Shown here piece after piece: positions 1 to 5,830 of a DNA stretch of 6,099 bases; position 1 is the stretch's first letter, and the number at the start of each line of letters is the position of its first letter. Where the stretch lies: positions 1-6,099 of the forward strand of contig QIJG01000013.1 of NCBI GenBank assembly GCA_003232715.1, in the 5' to 3' direction. A program made the position numbers and the translations under genes. Under the pieces are notes generated by a model. The model was not told the DNA's origin. It saw only the letters and a list, made by a program, of their open reading frames with translations, and made no database searches. Source of the DNA: Nitrospirota bacterium (GTDB taxonomy: Bacteria; Nitrospirota; Thermodesulfovibrionia; Thermodesulfovibrionales; JdFR-85).

Positions 1-1086
1 TCTTTTTAACAAGCTCACTCATGGACAATACTCCCTCTTCAACCAGTCCGAGGCATAGCGGCAGTGCTGTTTCAAGACCTGAGATCCCGGGTGCTGCCCG
101 GTCAAACTCGCAGAGTTTTTCATCCATGTGGTGGGGAGCGTGGTCGGTGGCAATAACATCAATAGTACCATCAGAGAGTCCCTCCTTTACGGCCTCAACG
201 TCCCTGCCTGTCCTCAGTGGAGGATTCATCTTTGCATTGGTATTGTAATCACGTACTGCTTCCTCTGTAAGGGTAAAGTAATGCGGACAGGCTCTGCCGT
301 AACTTCTATCCCGTCCCTCTTTGCCTCCCTTATGGCCCTGACACCCCCGGCAGTGGAGACGTGGGCAATATGAAGCCTTCCTCCCGTAAGTGCTGCAAGC
401 TCTATATCACGCTTTATCGCTATCACCTCTGCCTCTACCGGAATACCCCTGAGTCCAAGTCTAAGTGATAAAGGACCTTCATTCATCACCCCGCCTGAGG
501 AAAGGTTCAGGTCTTCTGCATGCGAGATTATAGTCACACCAAAAACTTTCGAGTATTCAAGTGCCCTTCTCATCAGGAGACTATTCATTACAGGAAGGCC
601 GTCATCTGAAAATGCCACACACCCCGCCTCTCTCATCATGCCCATCTCGGCAAGCTCTTCGCCCTTCTGACCCTTGGTAATTGCCCCGATGGTATAGACA
701 TAACATGCACCCTCAGCATAGGCCTTTCTCAGGATAAACTCGGTAACCGTTTCATTGTCATTAACCGGCTTTGTATTCGGCATACAACACACACTGGTAA
801 AGCCACCTCTTACAGCAGCCATAGTACCGGTCTTTATGGTCTCCTTGTATTCATACCCGGGCTCTCTCAGATGAACATGCATATCGACAAGCCCGGGCAG
901 GACATAGAGACCACCGGCATCTATAATCTCATATGTTGAGTCAGCCTGAATCCCGAAACCTGAATCCTGAAAGACTTCCTTTATCTTTCCCCCCTCAACC
1001 AGCAGGGCTCCCTTGCCGTCGATCCCTTGTGAGGGGTCAATTACATGCCCGTTTCTGATTATCAGGTTCAAATCTTTTCTCATCAT
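1..1086 (-). CDS. pyrC: Dihydroorotase (class I), 3' end beyond window, frameshifted
   Basis: This enzyme cyclises carbamoyl-aspartate to dihydroorotate, the third step of UMP synthesis, in the cytosol. The first 265 residues are in one frame. They show the metal-binding DMHVHLREPG (His70, His72), the substrate-site CMPNTKPV (about 101-108), FSDDG (Asp161), SHAED (His189) and HIAHVSTAGG (His242). After VTAE the protein continues in another frame as CPHYFTLTEEAV, then ATDHAPH with the catalytic Asp near residue 315, then GISGLETALPL. One missing nucleotide around 289-292 explains the break (expected VTAETCPHYF). About 360 residues are visible of the roughly 430 usual for the family, so the end lies past the left edge. 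The ATG at 1086 is chosen because AAGGAGGAG (1096-1104) sits 9 nt upstream; a second ATG follows at once. The gene lies 44 nt after pyrB, presumably in the same transcript. Identity is certain; the lesion may be a sequence error. Confidence 0.95.
289..292 (-). other. pyrC: Apparent 1-nt deletion in pyrC
   Basis: On the minus strand GAG (Glu of VTAE) is followed by CC-TGT-CCG-CAT-TAC. Restoring a single base before CC gives GAG-ACC-TGT-CCG-CAT, that is E-T-C-P-H, the usual family sequence, and reconnects two well-conserved halves. Left unrepaired, the upstream frame runs on through unrelated residues to a stop at 226-228. The missing base cannot be identified from this window; A is inferred from the common Thr. 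Confidence 0.85.
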
Positions 1087-1130
1087 CTATCCAGGCTCCT
1101 CCTTATCCGTCCCTTTCAGAACCACCGGAT

Positions 1131-2069
1131 TCATCCTCTCCTGCCCGAAAGCAGGTAAAGCACTGCCATTCTTGCGGCAATACCGTTTGTCACCTGCTCA
1201 AGGATTACGGATTGCGGACTGTCTGCAACAGCCGAGACTATCTCGATACCGCGGTTCATTGGACCGGGGTGCATCACCATTGCCCCAGGCCTTGCAAGAG
1301 AAAGCCGCTCCAGGGTCAGTCCCCAGAACCTGAAGTACTCATCTGTTGTGGGGAAAAACCCCCGGTCCTGCCTCTCCATCTGTATACGCAGCATCATAAC
1401 AACATCAATATCCCTGAGTCCTTCCTCCATGCTATGAAATATCTCGATATCCGGATCAATAAGCCCCTCAGGAATCAGGGTTGGCGGACCAATCAGTCTG
1501 ACTTCCGCACCCAGGGTCCTGAGACAGTAAATATTGGACTTCGCAACACGACTATGCAGGATATCTCCGACAATGGCAATTTTAAGCCCCTTTATCCTGC
1601 TATATTTCTCCATAATCGTGAAGGCATCAAGAAGCGCCTGGGTAGGATGCTCATTAATGCCGTCACCTGCATTAATTACCGATGCATTCAGATGTCTCGC
1701 AAGGAGGTGAGGGACCCCTGAGGAGGAGTGCCTGATAATAACAATGTCAGCGCCGAGGGCCTGTATCGTCATGGCTGTATCGATCAGGCTTTCACCCTTT
1801 ACCATGGAGCTGGCGGAGACAGAGAAATTTATTACATCCGTACTGAGCCTTTTGGCTGCAAGCTCAAAAGAAGTCCTCGTCCTTGTTGAGGGTTCAAAAA
1901 AGAGATTAACCACGGTCTTTCCCCTGAGAGTCGGAACCTTTTTGATGTCTCTCCGCAGGACATCCCTGAAACCCACCGCAGTATTTAAAATTAATTCAAT
2001 CTCATCACAGGACAGGTCTTTTATGCCTACAATATCCTTATTCCTGAGTTGTTGACCTGTCTCACTCAC
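1131..2069 (-). CDS. pyrB: Aspartate carbamoyltransferase catalytic subunit
   Basis: It condenses carbamoyl phosphate with aspartate to give carbamoyl-aspartate, the committed step of pyrimidine synthesis. The 312 residues match the usual length of about 305-315. The carbamoyl-phosphate site FFEPSTRTRTSFE lies at 57-69, the catalytic-loop VKGESLIDT at 90-98 (Lys91), and IRHSSSGVPH at 112-121. INEHPTQALLDAF is at 138-150, the second-domain IVGDILHSRVAKSN at 166-179, LRIQMERQ at 227-234 and HPGPMNRGIEI at 267-277. All motifs are intact. The start is GTG at 2069, as no ATG lies near the conserved N-terminus. Its ribosome site is modest: GAAG 6 nt upstream, or GGAG 11 nt upstream. No pyrI-like regulatory subunit is visible, so control probably acts through PyrR on the shared transcript. 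It lies 74 nt after pyrR and 44 nt before pyrC. Confidence 0.97.
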   Translation of the reverse strand: MSETGQQLRNKDIVGIKDLSCDEIELILNTAVGFRDVLRRDIKKVPTLRGKTVVNLFFEPSTRTRTSFELAAKRLSTDVINFSVSASSMVKGESLIDTAMTIQALGADIVIIRHSSSGVPHLLARHLNASVINAGDGINEHPTQALLDAFTIMEKYSRIKGLKIAIVGDILHSRVAKSNIYCLRTLGAEVRLIGPPTLIPEGLIDPDIEIFHSMEEGLRDIDVVMMLRIQMERQDRGFFPTTDEYFRFWGLTLERLSLARPGAMVMHPGPMNRGIEIVSAVADSPQSVILEQVTNGIAARMAVLYLLSGRRG

Positions 2070-2143
2070 TTATTTCTTCACTCCATAGCAGGTTATAAAT
2101 TTCAGGGTATTCTTTATTCTCTTATTTTCCCATAACGTTTTTC

Positions 2144-2674
2144 TCATTCCTGGTTAAGGACAACCTTGTCTTTACCTCCATCTTCTAAAAATTCAACCTC
2201 TACATTTTCTTCATGAGAAGTTGGGATATTCCTTCCCACAAAGTCCGCACGTACAGGCAGTTCCCTGTGTCCTCTGTCTATAAGGACTGCAAGTTCAATC
2301 CTTGCCGGCCTCCCTATGTCCATCAGGGCATCCATTGCCGCCCTTATTGAACGGCCGGTAAATAACACATCATCCACCAGTACAACCACCTGTCCGGTTA
2401 TCTCAAAAGGTATATCTGTTTGTCTTACCGCCGGATATTCCTTGCGGATATTCAGGTCATCTCTATACAGGGCAATATCAAGTGCGCCAACAGGCACATC
2501 CCGCCCCTCTATCAACTTGATCTTCTCGGCAAGTCTTTTAGCCAGGTAAACTCCCCCCCTCTGAATACCCACAAGACATACCCTTTCCACTCCCCTGCTC
2601 TTCTCAAGAATCTCATGAGCCATCCTTGTAATGGTCCTGTCCATATCCTTGCTATCAAGAAGTTCTTTTGACAT
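2144..2674 (-). CDS. pyrR: PyrR, bifunctional pyr operon attenuation regulator / uracil phosphoribosyltransferase
   Basis: PyrR proteins bind UMP/UTP or PRPP and the pyr leader RNA. When UMP is abundant they stabilise the anti-antiterminator so that the terminator forms; many also convert uracil and PRPP to UMP. From the ATG at 2674 the protein is 176 residues, close to the family's usual ~180. It shows the N-terminal TRMAHEILEKSRG helix (16-28), LVGIQRGGVYLAKRL (34-48), the PRPP-binding VVLVDDVLFTGRS (97-109), and LIDRGHRELPVRADFVGRNI (131-150), typical of PyrR. The frame stays open upstream to an ATG at 2725, but that extension would be translated terminator hairpin and has no ribosome site, so 2674 is preferred. 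The nearest purine-rich site, GGAAAGG, ends 12 nt upstream inside the terminator stem, an unusually long spacing. The upstream leader carries a matching PyrR-binding RNA element, which supports an RNA-binding regulatory role. Confidence 0.96.
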   Translation of the reverse strand: MSKELLDSKDMDRTITRMAHEILEKSRGVERVCLVGIQRGGVYLAKRLAEKIKLIEGRDVPVGALDIALYRDDLNIRKEYPAVRQTDIPFEITGQVVVLVDDVLFTGRSIRAAMDALMDIGRPARIELAVLIDRGHRELPVRADFVGRNIPTSHEENVEVEFLEDGGKDKVVLNQE

Positions 2675-2679
2675 GGCAT

Positions 2680-2717
2680 AAAAAAACCTTTCCCCCTGCT
2701 TGCAGGAGAAAGGTTTT
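2680..2717 (-). terminator. Intrinsic terminator of the pyr leader (attenuator)
   Basis: Read on the minus strand, AAAACCTTTC (2717-2708) pairs perfectly with GAAAGGTTTT (2692-2683). The stem continues through inner G-C and G-U pairs (TCCTG against CAGGGGG, with one extra G) to a CAAG loop, and it ends in seven Us (2686-2680). This is a textbook factor-independent terminator. Its position just before pyrR, with its U-tract ending 5 nt from the start codon, identifies it as an attenuator and not a simple end of operon. It would also stop transcripts reading through from atpC. Confidence 0.9.
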
Positions 2718-2763
2718 AAATACATTAATTGCGGTTTTCAGAGTAATCTTCAAATCCCCCTGC
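2702..2763 (-). promoter_or_regulatory. Candidate antiterminator pairing in the pyr leader
   Basis: In the minus-strand RNA, GCAGGGGGA (2763-2755) can pair over nine positions, including two G-U pairs, with UUCUCCUGC (2710-2702), part of the left arm of the terminator. The same GCAGGGGGA is repeated at 2699-2691 in the terminator's right arm, so the two copies compete for one partner. The upstream copy also overlaps the 3' arm of the PyrR-binding stem-loop, so the antiterminator excludes both other structures. This pairing was derived by eye; no folding energies were computed. Confidence 0.7.
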
Positions 2764-2796
2764 CTTACCAGCCTCACCGGGTCAGTTTAAAGGCAG
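2760..2796 (-). promoter_or_regulatory. PyrR-binding anti-antiterminator RNA element
   Basis: The minus-strand RNA has a lower stem CUGCCUU (2796-2790) with AAGGCAG (2766-2760), seven perfect pairs, and a one-sided UAA bulge on the 5' side. An upper stem ACUGACC with GGCUGGU has two G-U pairs and one A-C mismatch, and is topped by the hexaloop CGGUGA (2779-2774). The core GACCCGGUGAGGCU (2783-2770) fits 12 of 14 positions of the published Bacillus PyrR consensus ARUCCNGNGAGGYU, including the CNGNGA loop. Stem, bulge and loop all match the known architecture. It lies upstream of pyrR itself, the expected place. Confidence 0.88.
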
Positions 2797-2800
2797 CAAT

Positions 2801-2830
2801 ATTAAAACATGAATCTTCACCTTTTTTCAA
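2801..2830 (-). promoter_or_regulatory. Candidate sigma-70 promoter for the pyr operon
   Basis: TTGAAA (2830-2825; 5 of 6 to TTGACA) and TTTAAT (2806-2801; 5 of 6 to TATAAT) are separated by 18 nt. They lie directly after the atpC stop codon. Initiation would fall near 2794-2797, essentially at the first base of the PyrR-binding stem-loop at 2796. If it begins at 2794, the lower stem loses one or two pairs. AT-rich gaps give such matches by chance, so the call rests mainly on its position. Confidence 0.5.
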
Positions 2831-3250
2831 CTACAGGGATTTCTGATGTCCCTGCTTTTCAGCAAGCTGTACCCTTATTATGGCCCTGTCAAGTGCAGCC
2901 TGTGCGCGAACAAAATCAATCTCTTCCTGCTTTCTCAGCCTCTCCTCAGCGCGCTTCATTGCATTTCTGGCCCTTTCCACATCTATATTATCTTCACGTT
3001 CGGCACTGTCTGCAAGGATCAGAACCCTGTCTTCATTAATCTCTGCATATCCTGAGTTAATGAAAACATAGCTTACTGTTCCCCCCTTTCTGCACACAAG
3101 CATTCCAATCTTGAGGATAGTCACCAGGGGTACATGTCCCGGCAACACTCCAAACTCACCCTCCGAGCCGGTAGCCTCTACCTCGTCAACCTCTTCTTTC
3201 AGGACCAAACCATCAGGTGATACCACCTCAAGAGTTAATTTTTCAGCCAT
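2831..3250 (-). CDS. atpC: F1 ATP synthase subunit epsilon
   Basis: It forms part of the central stalk with gamma and can inhibit ATP hydrolysis through its C-terminal helices; it acts on the cytoplasmic face of the membrane. The 139 residues match the usual length. An N-terminal beta-sandwich (about 1-85) includes VVSPDGLV (9-16) and GEFGVLPGHVPLVT (31-44). A helical C-terminal domain runs from about 88 to 134. IDVERA (89-94) fits the I(L)DxxRA nucleotide-binding motif described in some bacterial epsilon subunits. The start at 3250 is supported by GGAG 6 nt upstream. It ends the ATP synthase block, 76 nt after atpD. No terminator lies between its stop and the pyr leader. Confidence 0.96.
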   Translation of the reverse strand: MAEKLTLEVVSPDGLVLKEEVDEVEATGSEGEFGVLPGHVPLVTILKIGMLVCRKGGTVSYVFINSGYAEINEDRVLILADSAEREDNIDVERARNAMKRAEERLRKQEEIDFVRAQAALDRAIIRVQLAEKQGHQKSL

Positions 3251-3298
3251 TTAAAACTCCATTTTTCATTTCTGTCATTAGAATTTTTAATTTAATCT

Positions 3299-3322
3299 AA
3301 AACATTAAGCATTAGATGTTTT
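3299..3322 (-). other. Weak AT-rich hairpin in the atpD-atpC gap
   Basis: AAAACAT and ATGTTTT form a perfect 7-bp inverted repeat around a 10-nt loop, starting a few bases after the atpD stop. The stem has one G-C pair and is not followed by a clean U-run on the minus strand, so it is unlikely to terminate. It could be an intercistronic mRNA hairpin or chance in AT-rich DNA. Confidence 0.25.
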
Positions 3323-3326
3323 TATA

Positions 3327-4738
3327 TCAGGACTTGCTCCATCCAAGCTTTACAGCCTTCTCCTCAACTTCTTCAATAGTCCCAACCATATAAAATGCCT
3401 GTTCCGGCATGTCATCGTATTTACCGTCAATTATAGCATTAAACCCCTTTATTGTATCTTCAAGTTTCACGTACTTCCCGGGGGTACCCGTAAATGTCTC
3501 TGCAACATGGAATGGCTGGCTGAGGAATCTCTGTATCTTTCTTGCCCTGGCAACCGTTAATTTGTCATCTTCTGAAAGTTCCTCCATACCAAGGATTGCG
3601 ATGATATCCTGGAGTTCCTTGTACCTCTGCAGAATTATCTGGACACCCCGTGAGATATTATAGTGGTCATCCCCAACAACCCTTGGGTCAAGAGCCCTTG
3701 ATGTAGAATCAAGTGGGTCAACTGCAGGATAGATACCGAGTTCGGAAATCTGCCTTGAAAGAACAACAGTCCCGTCAAGATGTGTAAATGCCGTGGCAAC
3801 TGCAGGGTCTGTGAGGTCGTCGGCAGGGACATATATAGCCTGCATGGATGTAATGGAACCCTTTTTCGTTGTCGTAATCCTCTCCTGAAGCATCCCCATA
3901 TCAGTAGCAAGGTTTGGCTGATAACCCACGGCAGACGGCATAGAAGGGCGGAGACCTCGGAACCTGCCAGTGTATACCTGAATATATTGTCTATAAAGAT
4001 AAGGACGTCCTGTCCCTGCTCTCTGAAATACTCAGCTGCCGTAAGTGCTGTAAGGGAGACCCTCAACCTTGCACCCGGGGGCTCGTTCATCTGTCCATAA
4101 ATAAGGGCTGCCTTGTCAATAACACCTGATTCCTTCATCTCAAGATAGAGATCATTGCCCTCCCTTGTCCTCTCACCAACACCGGCAAACACGGAAACAC
4201 CACCGTGAACAAGAGCGATATTATGAATCATCTCCATGATAACAACAGTCTTGCCAACCCCTGCACCACCAAACATACCCATCTTGCCGCCCCTGACAAA
4301 CGGGACGAGGAGGTCAAAAACCTTAACGCCTGTTTCAAATACCTGGGTTGTCGGCTCCTGCTCATCAAATTCCGGCGCCAACCTGTGAATCGGCCACCTC
4401 TCATCTGTCTCAATGGGACCTGCCTGGTCATAAGGCTCACCGATAACGTTAATTATCCTGCCGAGTATTGCCTCACCTACAGGAACAGTTATTGGCTGAC
4501 CCGTATCTGCGACACTCATACCGCGAACCACTCCATCCGTGGGTCCCATAGCAATTGCCCTGACTGTATTGTCCCCAAGATGGGATGCCACCTCAAGGAT
4601 AAGCCGGATATCCGAGGTGCCTTTCTCCGGGTCTGCGGGTTGCTCTATTTTCAGGGCATTCAGTATCGCAGGCAGTTCCGCCTCAAATTCCACGTCAAGC
4701 ACTGCACCTATCACCTGAACCACCTTTCCTTTATTCAT
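3327..4738 (-). CDS. atpD: F1 ATP synthase subunit beta, frameshifted by an apparent 7-nt deletion
   Basis: This is the catalytic subunit that makes ATP in the alpha3-beta3 ring. The first frame gives residues 1-266: N-terminal barrel, Walker A GGAGVGKT (157-164), catalytic GERTREGNDLY (188-198, Glu189), QMNEPPGARLRV (216-227) and Walker B VLIFID (245-250), then GSEVSALL. The second frame resumes at MPSAVGYQPNLATDMG and runs to the TGA at 3327. It includes DPLDSTSR and the regulatory-loop MEELSEDD, a variant of the usual DELSEED. The two halves overlap in conserved sequence except for the missing Gly-Arg. Restoring 7 nt gives 472 residues, the normal length. The ATG at 4738 has a perfect AGGAGG 7 nt upstream (4746-4751). 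It lies in the standard order between atpG and atpC. Identity is certain; whether the break is biological is doubtful, because beta is essential to the complex. Confidence 0.95.
3941..3942 (-). other. atpD: Junction of the apparent 7-nt deletion in atpD
   Basis: On the minus strand GCC-CTT-CT (Ala-Leu-Leu, third base lost) is followed directly by ATG-CCG-TCT-GCC-GTG (MPSAV). The near-invariant protein sequence here is ALLGRMPSAV, so the third base of Leu plus the six bases for Gly-Arg are absent. The frame changes exactly at this point. A 1-nt loss would restore the frame but would still lack Gly-Arg. Confidence 0.85.
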
Positions 4739-4869
4739 CTTTATACCTCCTGTATTGATCGTCTATTTTGATGATTAATGATTTTCACAAAATGAATAAT
4801 CTCGTTTTACGTGCAATCGTTCAATTGTCAATCCAAAAATCCTTCAACGCAGAGAAAACAATTAAGGTT

Positions 4870-4904
4870 TCAATCATCAATAGTAAATCCCGTCAATCAT
4901 CAAT
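4870..4904. repeat. Two direct copies of a 12-nt repeat in the atpG-atpD gap
   Basis: TCAATCATCAAT occurs on the plus strand at 4870-4881 and again at 4893-4904, 23 nt apart. The second copy covers the atpG stop codon. The inner 9 nt AATCATCAA also occurs inverted (TTGATGATT) at 4768-4776, shortly before atpD. The rest of the 161-nt gap is AT-rich and holds the atpD ribosome site; I see no gene or convincing promoter in it. No function is proposed. Confidence 0.5.
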
Positions 4905-5766
4905 CTTTAATCGCCTCAGCTCCGCCGACTATATCCATCAGTTCCCTGGTAATAGTTGCCTGACGCGCCTTATTATACTCGAGGGTCAATCTATCGATCA
5001 TGTCTTCTGCGCTCTGTGTGGCATTTTCCATAGCCGTCATCCTTGCTGCCTCTTCCGAAACCCGGGACTCCAACATGGTTCTGTAAAGCTGAATCTCAAC
5101 ACTCTTTGGCAGCAACCTGTTAAATATCTCTTCCTCAGCGGGTTCAAAGAGAAAGTCCTTCATCTCTTCTTCCTCTTCATGCTTCACCTCACCTAAAGGA
5201 AGAAGACGCAGTTTAGTAACCTTCTGGGAAGCAACAGACTTGAATTCGTTGTATATGAGATACAACTCATCAAAAGTCTCATTAATATACTTGTCTATTA
5301 AATCAACAGCAATTTCCTGAGCTGAGGTATATGATATCTTGCCGGAGAATCCGGTCCACATCTGTCTTACCGGAACATTTCTACGTTTAAAATAATCCCT
5401 GGCCTTTCTGCCCACTGTACTTATGCTTAATTCAAAACCCTCATTTTTAAGGTCTTTGACAAGGCCTGCCCCTGCCTTTAAGACATTTGTATTAAAGGCA
5501 CCACATAGTCCCTTGTCACTTGTAAGGATTAAAACCTCCACAGTCTTTCTCGGCCTTATCTTAAGAAGAGGGTGCCTGTCCTGCTCTCCCGGCTGTGCAA
5601 GTGACAGCAGAACTTCCCTCATCTTATCCGAATAGGGTCTCAGGGCAAACATCCGCTCCTGAGCCCTCCTGAGTTTGGAGGCAGAGACCATCTTCATGGC
5701 CTTCGTTATCTTGGACGTACTCTTAATTGAGGTTATTCTTCTTTTTATATCTCTTAAGGTTGCCAT
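4900..5766 (-). CDS. atpG: F1 ATP synthase subunit gamma
   Basis: It is the rotating central shaft inside the alpha3-beta3 ring, coupling proton flow through Fo to ATP synthesis. The 288 residues match the family. The N-terminal coiled-coil helix begins MATLRDIKRRITSIKSTSKI and continues TKAMKMVSASKLRRAQ (21-36). The Rossmann-like middle has SDKGLCGAFN (83-92). The C-terminal helix carries MTAMENATQSAEDMI (243-257) and EYNKARQATITRELMDIVGGA (263-283), the classic gamma signature. A strongly acidic stretch (HEEEEEMKDF, 196-205, then EEE at 211-213) fills the normally variable region before the C-terminal helix. The ATG at 5766 has the ribosome site AAGGGGAG a few bases upstream. It lies 64 nt after atpA and 161 nt before atpD. 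The reading frame is intact. Confidence 0.97.
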   Translation of the reverse strand: MATLRDIKRRITSIKSTSKITKAMKMVSASKLRRAQERMFALRPYSDKMREVLLSLAQPGEQDRHPLLKIRPRKTVEVLILTSDKGLCGAFNTNVLKAGAGLVKDLKNEGFELSISTVGRKARDYFKRRNVPVRQMWTGFSGKISYTSAQEIAVDLIDKYINETFDELYLIYNEFKSVASQKVTKLRLLPLGEVKHEEEEEMKDFLFEPAEEEIFNRLLPKSVEIQLYRTMLESRVSEEAARMTAMENATQSAEDMIDRLTLEYNKARQATITRELMDIVGGAEAIKD

Positions 5767-5830
5767 TTCTCTCCCCTTAATTCGGTTTCAGGTATCAGAT
5801 TACTATAGTTACCTGCAACCGATAAACTAA

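Noticed and set aside
2675..2725. Longer pyrR starting at ATG 2725
   Set aside because: The extra 17 residues are translated terminator hairpin, no ribosome site precedes them, and PyrR proteins normally begin near the TRMAHEI helix.
2826..2849. Inverted repeat AGGGA/TCCCT at the end of atpC as an atp terminator
   Set aside because: The stem has only five pairs around a 9-nt loop and is followed on the transcribed strand by As, not Us.
3327..3941. A separate gene beginning at the ATG at 3941
   Set aside because: The ATG is the internal Met of GRMPSAVGYQP and the product lacks the nucleotide-binding domain. It is the second half of atpD after the frame break.
4228..4440. A 70-codon minus-strand frame inside atpD
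   Set aside because: It lies in another frame within the conserved beta coding region and has no protein-family features.
4205..4771. A 188-codon open frame on the plus strand opposite atpD
   Set aside because: It lies antisense to well-conserved beta-subunit sequence, has no recognisable protein features or ribosome site, and is best explained as a shadow frame. The same holds for plus-strand frames at 1212-1721, 4768-5196 and other places.
4803..4831. Promoter with a perfect TTGACA (4831-4826) upstream of atpD
   Set aside because: No acceptable -10 hexamer occurs at 16-18 nt. The nearest candidate, GATTAT, is 24 nt away, or pairs at 17 nt only with the poor TTGAAC.
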